Source: JALOKP01 sp963800865 (lineage in GTDB: Bacteria > Acidobacteriota > Polarisedimenticolia > J045). From it: a stretch of DNA of 64,000 bases. The translations under genes and the position numbers were made by a program. Position 1 is the first letter of the stretch, and the number at the start of each line of letters is the position of its first letter. Under the pieces are notes generated by a model, which ran no database searches, was not told the DNA's origin, and saw only the letters and a program-made list of their open reading frames with translations. Of the stretch, positions 1 to 8,541 are shown in pieces. The stretch covers positions 2,294,001 to 2,358,000 of the forward strand of contig CAWDCL010000004.1 in NCBI GenBank assembly GCA_963800865.1. The letters are read 5' to 3'.

Positions 1-872
1 GCCGGGTGGCGCGGCACGGCGGACTCGCGCTGCGCGTGCTCGATCGCGCGCGGCTCCGGCGGATCGGAGCGGGTGCCCTGCTTGCCGTTGGCCGCGCCAG
101 CCCGCGCGCACCGCGGCTGGTCGTACTGGAGCACCGCGGTGCGCCCCGCAGTGACGAGTGGCTCGCGCTCGCCGGCAAGGGGATCGCGTTCGACACCGGG
201 GGCCTGAACCTCAAGTCGGCCGAGGGGATGGCGCTGATGAAGAAGGACATGGCCGGCGCCGCGGCGGTGCTGGGTGCGGCGCTCGCCGTCGGCCGGCAGC
301 GGCCGAAGAAGAACGTGCGCTTCTACCTCGCGCTCGCCGAGAACTCCGTCGCCGGCAACGCCCTGCGGCCGGGCGACGTGATCCGCGCGCTGGACGGGAC
401 GACGATCGAGATCGGCAACACCGACGCCGAGGGGCGGCTGGTGCTGGCCGACGCGGTCGCGCTCGCGGTGCGCGAGGGAGCGTCCCGGATCCTCGACGTC
501 GCGACGCTGACGGGGGCCGCGCTCGTCGCGCTCGGGCGGGCCCGCGTCCCGCTGGTCGGCAACGACGAGACCTGGCTGACCGAGGTGGAACGCGCGGCGG
601 CCCTGGCGGGCGAGCGCGTCTGGCGCTTCCCCGCCGATCCCGAGGTGAAGGACGCGATCCGCTCGCGGATCGCCACGCTGAAGAACACGGGCAAGGGAAG
701 CGAGGCCGGGGTGATCGCCGGCGCGCTCTTCATCGGCCACTTCGCCGGGACGGTCCCCTGGGCGCACCTCGACATCTCCCCCGCCTCGTGGGCCGACGCT
801 GCGGGCGAGCTCGGCCCCGAAGGGGCGACCGGCGTGATGGTCCCGACGCTGGCGCGACTGGCGGGGGCATAG
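1..872 (+). CDS. Leucyl aminopeptidase (M17 family), 5'-truncated by window
   Basis: This is the catalytic half of a cytosolic M17 leucyl aminopeptidase, which removes N-terminal residues from peptides with a two-metal centre. The reading frame is already open at base 1, so the N-terminal domain and the true start lie outside the window. Visible family motifs are GKGIAFDTGGLNLK with the metal-binding Lys and Asp, MALMKKDMAGAA, and the M17 signature NTDAEGRLVLADA, followed by the ATLTGAALVALG segment. The C-terminus is complete, ending in a typical GPEGATGVMVPTL region. The next gene follows after 25 bases on the same strand. The family assignment is secure; which M17 subgroup it belongs to cannot be judged from the C-terminal half. 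Confidence 0.93.
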   Translation, partial: RVARHGGLALRVLDRARLRRIGAGALLAVGRASPRAPRLVVLEHRGAPRSDEWLALAGKGIAFDTGGLNLKSAEGMALMKKDMAGAAAVLGAALAVGRQRPKKNVRFYLALAENSVAGNALRPGDVIRALDGTTIEIGNTDAEGRLVLADAVALAVREGASRILDVATLTGAALVALGRARVPLVGNDETWLTEVERAAALAGERVWRFPADPEVKDAIRSRIATLKNTGKGSEAGVIAGALFIGHFAGTVPWAHLDISPASWADAAGELGPEGATGVMVPTLARLAGA

Positions 873-897
873 CTCGCGGCGTCCACGGAACGGCTGC

Positions 898-1950
898 GTG
901 ACGGGGCCGGTGGTGCCCCCCGGCGGCGATCCGCCACCGGGCCAGCGGATCCTGGTCACCGGGGCGACCGGCCACATCGGCGCCCAGCTGGTTCGCGAGC
1001 TGCTCGCCGACGGCCGGCGGGTGCGGGCGCTGGTCCGGGAGGATCGGCGCGCGCTCGCCGGGCTGCCGGTCGAGGAAGTGCCGGGCGACGTGCGCGACCC
1101 GGCGTCGATCCGGCGCGCGCTCGACGGGGTCGAGGTGGTCTACCACCTCGCGGCGCTGATCTCCCTGACCGGCGACCAGGGGGGCCGCGTTCGCGCCGTC
1201 AACGTCGAGGGAACGCGCACCGTCGTCGAGGGCTGCCTCGCGCGCGGCGTCGCGCGACTGGTCCACTTCAGCTCGATCCACGCCTGCTCGCAGGCCCCGC
1301 GCGACGAGGCTCTCGACGAGCGCCGCGGCGCCGCCGACCCGCGCCACGCGCCGGCCTACGACCGCTCCAAGGCCGCCGGCGAGCGCGCGGTCGCGGCCGG
1401 CGTGGCGCGCGGCCTGCCGGCGGTGATCGTCCTGCCCACCGCGGTGCTCGGCCCGTTCGACTTCAAGCCGTCGCGGATGGGACGGGTGCTGCTCGATCTC
1501 GCGCAGGGCCGGATGCCGGCGCTCGTGGAGGGCGGGTTCGACTGGGTCGACGGCCGCGACGTCGCCCGCGCGGCGATCGCGGCCGAGCACGCCGGCCGGC
1601 CCGGCGAGCGCTACCTGCTGTCCGGGGCCTTCCTGCCGGTGACCGCGCTTGCCGAACTGGTCGCCGAGCTCACCGGGATCCCGGCGCCGCGGTTCGTGGT
1701 CCCGCAGTGGCTCGCGCGATCCGTGGCGCCGGCGGTCCTGGGGTGGGCGAAGCTGACCGGAAGCGAGCCGCGCTTCACGCCCGACTCGCTGCTCGCGCTG
1801 CGGACCGGCCACGCGCGGATCGATCACGCCAGGGCGTCGGCCGAACTCGACTTCCACCCGCGGCCGCTGCGCGAGACGGTGCGCGACGCGCTGGCCTGGT
1901 TCGCGGCACAGGGGCTGCTCGCCCCGGCCGCAGCCGGAGACAGGGGGTGA
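898..1950 (+). CDS. NAD(P)-dependent epimerase/reductase, extended SDR family
   Basis: Extended short-chain dehydrogenase, about 350 residues. A Rossmann dinucleotide-binding motif TGATGHIG lies at residues 21-28, and the catalytic Tyr-Lys pair is in YDRSK at residues 154-158, preceded by the usual HFSSIHA strand. The overall pattern resembles dihydroflavonol-4-reductase/3-beta-HSD-like or nucleotide-sugar epimerase relatives, so the substrate is unknown. The GTG start at 898 is chosen because it keeps the Rossmann motif near the N-terminus and follows the stop of the aminopeptidase; no strong ribosome binding site is seen. Its stop overlaps the GTG start of the next gene by 4 bases, implying translational coupling with a membrane steroid-reductase-like protein. 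Confidence 0.88.
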   Translation: MTGPVVPPGGDPPPGQRILVTGATGHIGAQLVRELLADGRRVRALVREDRRALAGLPVEEVPGDVRDPASIRRALDGVEVVYHLAALISLTGDQGGRVRAVNVEGTRTVVEGCLARGVARLVHFSSIHACSQAPRDEALDERRGAADPRHAPAYDRSKAAGERAVAAGVARGLPAVIVLPTAVLGPFDFKPSRMGRVLLDLAQGRMPALVEGGFDWVDGRDVARAAIAAEHAGRPGERYLLSGAFLPVTALAELVAELTGIPAPRFVVPQWLARSVAPAVLGWAKLTGSEPRFTPDSLLALRTGHARIDHARASAELDFHPRPLRETVRDALAWFAAQGLLAPAAAGDRG

Positions 1951-2708
1951 CCGGCATCTCCGCTCCGGGCCTGCTGTTCGCCGCGTGGCTCGCGGTCGCC
2001 GTGCTGGCTTTCGTCGTGCTGCTGTTCCTGCCCGCGCCGTACGGGCGACACGCGCGCCGGGGCTGGGGGCCGGCGCTCCCGGGTCGCGCCGGCTGGGTCC
2101 TCATGGAACTGCCGGCGGTCGTCGTCGTGGCGGCGCTGTTCGCCGCCTCCGGGCGGACGCGCGAGCCGGCGGCGATCGCGTTCCTCCTGCTGTGGGAGCT
2201 GCACTACGTCCAGCGCGCGCTCGTCTACCCGTTCCGCGCGCGTCACTCGGCGCGCGGGATGCCGCTCGCCGTAGCCGCGATGGGGTTCCTCTTCAACGTC
2301 GTCAACGGGGCGCTGCAGGGCTCGTGGCTGTTCGTGACCGGACCGGCGCGCGACGCCTCCTGGCTGGCCGATCCGCGGTTCCTCGGCGGGACGGCGCTGT
2401 TCCTGGGAGGGATGGCGGTCAACTGGAGCGCCGACGCCCGGTTGCGCCGCCTGCGCCGGCCGGGCGCGGCGGACTACGCCATTCCGCGCGGCGGGCTGTT
2501 CGAGCTGGTCTCCTGCCCCAACTACCTCGGCGAGATCGTCGAGTGGGCGGGGTGGGCGATCGCGACCTGGTCCCCGGCCGGCCTCGCCTTCGCGGCCTGG
2601 ACCGCGGCCAACCTCGTGCCGCGCGCGCTCGCCCACCACCGCTGGTACCGCGACCGTTTCCCCGACTACCCGCCGCGGCGCCGGGCGATCCTGCCGTTCC
2701 TCCTTTGA
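1947..2708 (+). CDS. Steroid 5-alpha-reductase-like membrane protein
   Basis: Integral membrane protein of about 253 residues with at least five hydrophobic segments. The C-terminal part carries the steroid 5-alpha-reductase/isoprenylcysteine methyltransferase-type signature, including FELVSCPNYLGEIVEW followed by a terminal HHRWYRDRFPDYP motif. In known 5-alpha-reductases and related enoyl reductases this region binds NADPH. The GTG start at 1947 overlaps the stop of the upstream SDR gene (GTGA), so the two are likely co-translated and may act on the same lipid, steroid-like or isoprenoid substrate; that pathway link is inference. The encoded protein ends in a short basic RRRAILPFLL tail. 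Confidence 0.82.
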   Translation: MTGISAPGLLFAAWLAVAVLAFVVLLFLPAPYGRHARRGWGPALPGRAGWVLMELPAVVVVAALFAASGRTREPAAIAFLLLWELHYVQRALVYPFRARHSARGMPLAVAAMGFLFNVVNGALQGSWLFVTGPARDASWLADPRFLGGTALFLGGMAVNWSADARLRRLRRPGAADYAIPRGGLFELVSCPNYLGEIVEWAGWAIATWSPAGLAFAAWTAANLVPRALAHHRWYRDRFPDYPPRRRAILPFLL

Positions 2709-2727
2709 GCCGGCTGCGCGCGACCGG

Positions 2728-3624
2728 TCAACGGCGGAGCGCGAGGAAGACGCCGGCGAAGATCAGGAGTGCCCCCGCCAGCACCGGCGGCGGCGGCCGC
2801 TCGCCGAGCAGGGCGGCCGAGAGCGTCGCCGCGATCAGCGGCTGGACGTAGATGAAGAGCGCCACGACCGACGACGGGACGCGCGCCAGCGCCCAGTAGT
2901 TGAGCACGTAGGTCAGGACCGTCGCGAAGACGATCACGAAGGCCGCCAGTCCCCAGGTGCCGGCCGAGACGGGAGCGGGGTCGAAGGCCAGCAGCGCCGG
3001 TCCGGCGACGGCGAGGATCCCGAGCGCGCCGAACGTCATCAGCACGGCCGTCGCCGCCAGCGGATCGGTCCGCACCAGCAGGTCGCGCGAGATCACCAGG
3101 AAGAGCGAGAACGAGATCGAGTTGACCAGCGTGAGCAGGTCGCCGGTGAGCGTCGCGCCGGAGAAGTCGGTCCGCCCGAACGGCCAGATCACGAGCAGCA
3201 CCCCGGCCAGCGCGACCACCAGGGCGAGCAGCTTCCGGCCCGAGATCCGCTCGCGGCCGGCGAGCACCGCGAACAGCAGCGAGAAGACCGGGATCGTCGT
3301 GTTGATCAGCGCGGAGTGGGTCGGCGTCGTGCGCTTGAGCCCCTCGACGAAGCAGAGCTGGTTGATGACGACTCCGAACAGCGCATAGACCGCGAGCCGT
3401 TTCAGGTCGGCGCGGCCGGTCGGGAGGCGCCGGCCGAGCAGGCGCACGAGGGCCAGCAGGATCAGCGCCGCCGCACTGATCCGGATCGCCGCCCAGGCGC
3501 GCGGCGGGATCTCCGCCAGGACCAGCTTGGCGGCGAGGTAGTGCAGCCCGAAGAAGAGCTGCACCGCGAGCAGCGCGGAGGTGACGGCGGCGCGCTCGCG
3601 CGCCGGGTGGTCTTGGAGGGTCAT
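2728..3624 (-). CDS. EamA/DMT-family transporter (RhaT-type permease)
   Basis: A 298-residue membrane protein with ten predicted hydrophobic segments arranged as two homologous halves, the classic EamA (DUF6) drug/metabolite transporter layout. The first repeat contains the typical glycine/asparagine-rich FFGLHYLAAKLVL and SALINTTIPVFSLLFAVL stretches; the second ends in PLIAATLSAALLGERPPPP followed by ALLIFAGVFLALRR. The start ATG at 3624 gives a complete family-length protein. Members export metabolites or amino acids across the inner membrane, but the substrate cannot be inferred here. It converges with the steroid-reductase-like gene and diverges from the small membrane protein at 3743. 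Confidence 0.88.
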   Translation of the reverse strand: MTLQDHPARERAAVTSALLAVQLFFGLHYLAAKLVLAEIPPRAWAAIRISAAALILLALVRLLGRRLPTGRADLKRLAVYALFGVVINQLCFVEGLKRTTPTHSALINTTIPVFSLLFAVLAGRERISGRKLLALVVALAGVLLVIWPFGRTDFSGATLTGDLLTLVNSISFSLFLVISRDLLVRTDPLAATAVLMTFGALGILAVAGPALLAFDPAPVSAGTWGLAAFVIVFATVLTYVLNYWALARVPSSVVALFIYVQPLIAATLSAALLGERPPPPVLAGALLIFAGVFLALRR

Positions 3625-3673
3625 CGGCCGTCCGGGGTGAAGGAGAGTATCGCGCGTTCGTCACGTGCCGGGG

Positions 3674-3704
3674 TTGACACGGGGTCTCGGTGCCGCGCTA
3701 GAGT
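3674..3704 (+). promoter_or_regulatory. Sigma70-type promoter for the gene at 3743
   Basis: A perfect -35 hexamer TTGACA (3674-3679) is followed after 19 bases by TAGAGT (3699-3704) as the -10. The spacing is slightly long. Transcription would start about 30 bases before the strong ribosome binding site of the following membrane protein gene. Confidence 0.55.
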
Positions 3705-3742
3705 TCCGAGGCTGGGAATGGCTGGCCGCAGGAGGGGTTGTC

Positions 3743-4135
3743 ATGAACGCGCTCGCGCTCCTGGCCCAGACGGGCTGGGAATCCACGGGATGGCTGACGC
3801 AGTGGTGGACCAGCTGGTACGGCTGCGGCACCGGACTGATCACCTACGCGATCGTCGCCTGGTCGCTGATGGTCATCGCGCAGAAGACCGGGCACGCCGA
3901 GAACGCCTGGTGGGCCTGGATCCCGATCCTGAACGGCCTGCTCGCGCTGCAGATCGCCGGCCGGCCGCTGTGGTGGATCATCCTGTTCCTGGTCCCCTGC
4001 ATCGACCTGGTCTTCATCGCGATCGTGCTGATGGACATCGCGGCCAAGCGCGGCAAGCCGGCGGTGCTGGGGCTGCTCGGGATCATCCCCTGCATCCAGC
4101 TGGCCGTCTTCCCCTACATCGCCTTCAGCGACTAG
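3743..4135 (+). CDS. Small integral membrane protein, DUF5684-like
   Basis: A 130-residue protein with about four hydrophobic segments and no soluble domain. It contains the ENAWWAWIPILNGLLALQIAGRP region and a C-terminal repeat of Trp/Pro/Ile-rich helices, a pattern I associate with the DUF5684/signal-peptidase-associated small membrane family; its function is unknown. The ATG at 3743 is preferred over upstream in-frame starts because AGGAGGGG lies at ideal distance and a TTGACA-type promoter lies just upstream, within the longer reading. Its stop overlaps the 3' end of the convergent DUF2752 gene by four bases. Confidence 0.7.
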   Translation: MNALALLAQTGWESTGWLTQWWTSWYGCGTGLITYAIVAWSLMVIAQKTGHAENAWWAWIPILNGLLALQIAGRPLWWIILFLVPCIDLVFIAIVLMDIAAKRGKPAVLGLLGIIPCIQLAVFPYIAFSD

Positions 4136-4525
4136 CCGCCGCGCGCGAGCCGTACCACCCACCACGCGAGCAGCACCACGAGGAACGCGGTGAACGCACC
4201 GAGGAAGGCCCGGTCGGCCCGCGCCAGCCAGGGGCGCTCCGGTGCCGGAGAGGCTGGCCGTGCGCAGCGCCAGCTGCAGCGCGGCGAACGCGAGGAGCGG
4301 CAGCGCGAACGGGTGAGTCTCCCAGGCCGCGCGCGGCGCGCCGTGCAGCGCCAGCACGACGGCGCGCGTCATCCCGCAGCCGGCGCACGGGACGCCGGCA
4401 GCGAGCCGGAACCAGCAGGCCGAGGGCAGCGGCAGGCCGAAGAGCCGCAGCGTGACGGTACCGTCCTCGACCGACGGCCGGATCACGAGGCCGATCGCCA
4501 GCGCCGCAACGAGGCCGACGATCAT
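4132..4525 (-). CDS. DUF2752 membrane protein, apparently frameshifted
   Basis: The first reading from ATG 4525 gives the DUF2752 hallmark: a signal/membrane segment, then the CAGCGMTRAVVLALHG motif and a WETHPFALPLLAFAALQL helix. Near base 4240-4260 this frame loses family character and runs on into unrelated sequence. A different minus frame resumes with ERPWLARADRAFLGAFTAFL and a final membrane helix ending in VVRLARGG with a stop at 4132, as expected for this roughly 130-residue family. An extra base or two missing bases would join them. An alternative TTG start at 4561 would overlap the recG stop. DUF2752 proteins are small membrane proteins of unknown function. Its position just downstream of recG suggests co-transcription. 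Confidence 0.6.
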
Positions 4526-4557
4526 TCCGCGGTCGAAACGCCGCCGCCCGGCCTCCG

Positions 4558-6645
4558 TCAACCGACCTCCGCCAGCCGCAGGCGGTCGCCGTGGCGCCGC
4601 AGGACCTCCTCGTGCAGCGCCGGCGGGACGTGCGCCTCGCCCCCTTCGTCGACCAGCCGGAACGCCGCCTCGCGCGCGGCGATCAGCAGGTCCTGGTGGC
4701 GCACCAGATCGGCCGCGTGGAACGACGCCAGGCCGGACTGAGCCGTCCCGGCCAGCTCGCCCGGACCGCGCATCCGGAGGTCCTGCTCCGCGACGCGGAA
4801 GCCGTCGTCGGTCTCCTCCAGCACCTTGAGCCGCGCCAGCGCCTCCGGCGCCGCCTCGGTCGACGCCACCAGCACGCAGTACGACTTGACGTCGCCGCGG
4901 CCGACGCGGCCGCGCAGCTGGTGCAGCTGGGCCAGCCCGAACCGGTCGGCGTCCTCGACCACGATCACCGAGGCCTCGCGCACGTCGATCCCGACCTCGA
5001 TCACCGTCGTCGCGACCAGGATCCGCACCTCGCCCGTGGCGAAGCGCTCGAGGTTCCGCTGGCGCTCGGCGGATTTCATCCGGCCGTGGACCAGCGCCAC
5101 CGGGACGCCGGGAAAACGCGCGGCGTACTCCCGCAGCCCCTCCTCGGCCGCCTTGAGCCCCGCACTTCCCTCTTCCACCGCGGGCCGCACGACGTAGATC
5201 CGCCGCCCTTCCGCGAGGGCGCGCCCGACCCCCTCCAGCACCCCCTCGCGCTGGTCGTGCAGGCGGACCACGGTGCGGATCGGCCGCCGTCCGGGCGGCT
5301 TCTCGTCGAGGATCGAAACGTCGAGGTCGCCGTACATGACCATCGCCAGCGTGCGCGGGATCGGCGTCGCCGACATGACGAGCGTGTCGGGGTGAGTCCC
5401 CTTGGCGGCCAGGTCGGCGCGCTGCTCGACGCCGAAGCGGTGCTGCTCGTCGATCACGACGAGGCCCAGCCGCGCGAAGGCGGTGCTCTCGGAGAAGAGC
5501 GCGTGGGTCCCGATCACCAGCCGCGAGCGGCCGGAGGCGATCCGTTCGCGCGCGTCGCGCTGCAGCGGCGCCGGCAGCCCGGCGGTCAGCAGCTCGACCC
5601 GCTGCCCGGCCGGGGCCAGCAGGCGCTGCAGCGAGCCGGCGTGCTGCTGCGCCAGGATCTCGGTCGGCGCCATCAGCGCCGCCTGCCAGCCGTTCTCGAC
5701 CGCGACCATCATCGCCAGCGCGGCGACGACCGTCTTCCCCGCTCCGACGTCGCCCATCAGCAGGCGGTTCATCGGCCACGGTGCGCGCAGGTCCTCCTCG
5801 ATCTCCGCCACCACCCGCCGCTGGGCGGAGGTCAGCTCGAAGGGCAGCAGCGCGGCGAGCCGCGCGCGGAGCGCGTCGTCGATCGCGTAGCCGCCGCTGC
5901 GGCGCTCCGCCCGGCGGCGGAAGCGGCGCAGCGCGAGCCCCAGCTCGAGCAGGAAGAACTCCTCGAAGGCCAGGCGCTGGTGGGCCAGCGTGCGGCCCTG
6001 CGCCAGCTCGTCCGCTGCGGTCGCGGGAGCAGGGCGGTGGACGGCGCGCAGCGCGTCGAATCGCGCGGGGAAGCGGTACGGCGCGAGCAGCGCCGGCGGG
6101 AACGGGTCCGGGACGTCCGCCAGCGCATCCAGCGCGAAGCGGACCGCCGCCCGCATCCGCTTCGGCGTCAACGGACCGACCTTCTCGTAGACCGGCAGCC
6201 AGCCCAGCGCGTCGGCCGGGTCCTCGCCGGGACGCACCAGGTCGAAGTCGGGCGAGTGCAGCTCGACCTTGCGTCCCGCGAGCCGCGGCGTGCCGTGGAC
6301 GACGAGCCGCGTCCCGGGCGTCATCCACTGGCCGAGGTAGCCCCGGTTGAAGAACACCAGCGGGAGCGCGGCCGTCCCGTCGTCGAGCAGGACGGTCAGG
6401 ATCTCCATCCCGCGGCCGCGGGTCCGGATCAGCCGGGCGGAGAGGATCAGGCCGACCGCCGTGAGCTCCTCGCCGGCGCGGGCCTCGGCCAGCGGCTGGG
6501 GCCGCCGTCGATCCTCGTAGCGGAACGGGAGGCAGGCGAGCAGGTCGCCGACGCTGACGACCCCCTTCCCGGCCAGCTCGGCAGCCCAGCGCGGCCCGAT
6601 CCCGCGCAGCACCGTGACCGGATCGTCGGGACGGACCGGGTTCAC
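4558..6645 (-). CDS. recG: ATP-dependent DNA helicase RecG
   Basis: RecG remodels stalled replication forks and Holliday junctions. The protein begins with an HhH/wedge region (VTVLRGIGPRWAAELAGKG), then the OB-fold wedge domain, then the two helicase domains: Walker A LLMGDVGAGKT, the DEQH box VVIDEQHRFG, SATPIPRT motif III, and motifs V/VI including TTVIEVGIDV and QLRGRVGRG. The C-terminal RecG box with RMRGPGELAGTAQSG is present. About 695 residues, normal for the family. I place the start at GTG 6645; an upstream ATG at 6687 would overlap the preceding response-regulator gene by 20 bases. Both genes are on the minus strand and probably co-transcribed, with the DUF2752 gene downstream. Confidence 0.95.
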   Translation of the reverse strand: MNPVRPDDPVTVLRGIGPRWAAELAGKGVVSVGDLLACLPFRYEDRRRPQPLAEARAGEELTAVGLILSARLIRTRGRGMEILTVLLDDGTAALPLVFFNRGYLGQWMTPGTRLVVHGTPRLAGRKVELHSPDFDLVRPGEDPADALGWLPVYEKVGPLTPKRMRAAVRFALDALADVPDPFPPALLAPYRFPARFDALRAVHRPAPATAADELAQGRTLAHQRLAFEEFFLLELGLALRRFRRRAERRSGGYAIDDALRARLAALLPFELTSAQRRVVAEIEEDLRAPWPMNRLLMGDVGAGKTVVAALAMMVAVENGWQAALMAPTEILAQQHAGSLQRLLAPAGQRVELLTAGLPAPLQRDARERIASGRSRLVIGTHALFSESTAFARLGLVVIDEQHRFGVEQRADLAAKGTHPDTLVMSATPIPRTLAMVMYGDLDVSILDEKPPGRRPIRTVVRLHDQREGVLEGVGRALAEGRRIYVVRPAVEEGSAGLKAAEEGLREYAARFPGVPVALVHGRMKSAERQRNLERFATGEVRILVATTVIEVGIDVREASVIVVEDADRFGLAQLHQLRGRVGRGDVKSYCVLVASTEAAPEALARLKVLEETDDGFRVAEQDLRMRGPGELAGTAQSGLASFHAADLVRHQDLLIAAREAAFRLVDEGGEAHVPPALHEEVLRRHGDRLRLAEVG

Positions 6646-6667
6646 GCCGCAGGCCGGGCGCGCGGGC

Positions 6668-7654
6668 TCACGCGCCCCCCGCCGCACCGGGAGGCAGGGG
6701 CGCGATCGCGCCCCGGGCCAGCAGCGTGGCGACGGCCCGCGCGATCTCGACGTCGGAGGCCTCGATCCGCTCGAGCATCGTGCCGAGGCTCGAGCGCTCG
6801 CGCGCCTCGCGGATCACCGCCAGCTCGAGCGGCGTCAGCGCGGTCGGGCTGCCGAGCAGCTCGCGCACCCCCTCGGCGACGCCGAACGGGGCTTCCCTGG
6901 GGGGAAGCTGGCTCGTGAGGCGGGCCAGGTCGTCGAGCGCGACGAGCGCGTCCATCACCAGGCGCTGCGCGCTCGGGCCGAGATCGTCCGCGGCCGCCGG
7001 GTCGTCCTGCGGATCGAACCGGAAGTCGGCATCGGTCCAGCCGACCATCCGGTAGAGCGCCTTGCGTCCGCGCGCCGCTCCGGCGACGGCTCCGACGATC
7101 CGGCCCTCGCGCACGTGCACCCGGCCGCTCTCCCGGCCGCTGAGGAGCAGGGTCCCCGTCTTGCCGTTGACCGACAGCAACTGCAGCAGGTCGGCGATCG
7201 TGAGGTGGCTGGTGTGTCCGGCCAGCGCCTGGCGCGCGGCGTCGGTCGCACCGCCCCCGCCGGCCGCCGCGGCGGGGCCGCGGGTGCGGTCGAGGATCAG
7301 CCGGGCGCGGACGAGCAGCTCCTCGACCGAGAACGGCTTGCAGAGGTAGTCGTACGCCCCGAGCCGAAAGCCGCGCAGCCGCTCCGGCACCTCGCGGTGG
7401 CTGGCGAGGAAGACGAGCGGGATCCCGCTGAACCGCGCGTCCCCCTTCACCGCCTCGCAGAACGCCCAGCCGTCCATCTCCGGCATCGCGACGTCGGTGA
7501 TGATCAGGTCGGTCCTCGACTCCTCGAGCCGCTCGAGCGCCTCGGCGCCCCCGGCGGCCGTCAGGACGCCGAAGCCGGCCTCCGTGAACGCGTCGCGGAT
7601 CAGTTCGCGCACGAGCCGGTTGTCATCGACCACCAGAATCGTCGCGGTCTCCAC
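6668..7654 (-). CDS. Response regulator with C-terminal DUF4388 (PATAN-type) domain
   Basis: An N-terminal receiver domain shows the acidic pair VVDDN, the phosphoacceptor Asp in LIITDVAMPEMDG (about residue 54) and the conserved Lys in YLCKPFS, so it should be phosphorylatable. After a Gly/Ala linker, a DUF4388/PATAN module follows (SHLTIADLLQLLSVNGKTGTLLLSG and GRVHVREGRIVGAVAG), a domain common in delta-proteobacterial and Acidobacteria-type signalling proteins and thought to mediate protein interaction. A final helical region follows. GTG 7654 is chosen because it starts directly before the first receiver strand; an ATG at 7711 is also in frame. No DNA-binding domain is present, so output is probably by protein contact. 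It precedes recG on the same strand. Confidence 0.85.
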   Translation of the reverse strand: METATILVVDDNRLVRELIRDAFTEAGFGVLTAAGGAEALERLEESRTDLIITDVAMPEMDGWAFCEAVKGDARFSGIPLVFLASHREVPERLRGFRLGAYDYLCKPFSVEELLVRARLILDRTRGPAAAAGGGGATDAARQALAGHTSHLTIADLLQLLSVNGKTGTLLLSGRESGRVHVREGRIVGAVAGAARGRKALYRMVGWTDADFRFDPQDDPAAADDLGPSAQRLVMDALVALDDLARLTSQLPPREAPFGVAEGVRELLGSPTALTPLELAVIREARERSSLGTMLERIEASDVEIARAVATLLARGAIAPLPPGAAGGA

Positions 7655-7803
7655 GGCAGGCAGGCGCTCCTCGGAACGGACATGGTAGGGAGCGGGCCGG
7701 GCCGAGGTCAACCCTCACGGGGTTGCCCGAACGGGATGGCCGCGCGAGACTCCTCGCCGGCGCGCGGCCCCACGGCGCGCGACCCACCCCCCCCGGAGCG
7801 CCG

Positions 7804-8541
7804 ATGTCCTTCCCGAAGAGCGTGCGCGTCGCCTCCTTCGACCCGTTCGGAACCGTCATCGACGGGGAACGCGGGCTCGCCGAGGCGGTGCGTGCGGCGA
7901 CCGGCACGGGCCACCCGCAGCAGCTGCGCCTGCTCGCCGCGGCCCGGGCCGACGCCGAATGGGAGCTGCTCGAACAGCTCGAGGACTATCGGCCGTACGC
8001 CGAGGTGCTGGCGGAGACGCTGACCGGTGCGGCGGCCCGCGCCGGGATGTCGATCTCCCCGGAGCAGGCCCAGGCGATCGCCGGCACGCTTCCCGCGTGG
8101 CCGATCTTCCCGGACGCGGTCCCGGCCCTCGCGCGGCTCGCGGCGCGCTTTCCGCTGGCCTTCGTCACCAACCTCGACCGTGACGACTGGGAGCGGATCG
8201 CGCAGCGCCTGCCGATCCCGGTGACGCGCGCGGTGACGAGCAGCGACGTTCTCTGCTACAAGCCGGAGGCCGACCATCTGCTGGCGCTGCTGCACGAGCT
8301 GGAGCTGGACGAGGAGGAGCTGCTCCACGTCTCGGCCTCCCCGCAGCTCGATCTCGCCACCGCGGAGGACCTCGGCATCCCTGGGGTCTACCTCGACCGC
8401 TCCGGCGAGCCGCTCCCCGAGGAGATCACCGCGCTGGCGACGGTATCTACGATGACGGAGCTGGCCGACTGGATGCTGGCCGCTCCCCCACCCGCCCGGC
8501 GCCGGGCCGCCCCGCGCCGCACCAGAGGAGATTTCCGGTGA
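7804..8541 (+). CDS. HAD-superfamily hydrolase, haloacid-dehalogenase-like
   Basis: A 245-residue soluble HAD hydrolase. Motif I reads FDPFGTVID, the form seen in haloacid dehalogenase-type members, with the nucleophilic Asp present and the second acid replaced by an aromatic residue. Motif II is FVTNLDRDD, motif III is the Lys in CYKPEADH, and a motif IV-like acidic stretch SPQLDLATAEDLGIPGVYLDR follows. Substrate could be a haloacid or a phosphate ester; the sequence does not decide. The ATG at 7804 is preferred to an upstream in-frame ATG since the N-terminal extension lacks family features. The stop overlaps the GTG start of trxB, so the two are coupled. Confidence 0.85.
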   Translation: MSFPKSVRVASFDPFGTVIDGERGLAEAVRAATGTGHPQQLRLLAAARADAEWELLEQLEDYRPYAEVLAETLTGAAARAGMSISPEQAQAIAGTLPAWPIFPDAVPALARLAARFPLAFVTNLDRDDWERIAQRLPIPVTRAVTSSDVLCYKPEADHLLALLHELELDEEELLHVSASPQLDLATAEDLGIPGVYLDRSGEPLPEEITALATVSTMTELADWMLAAPPPARRRAAPRRTRGDFR

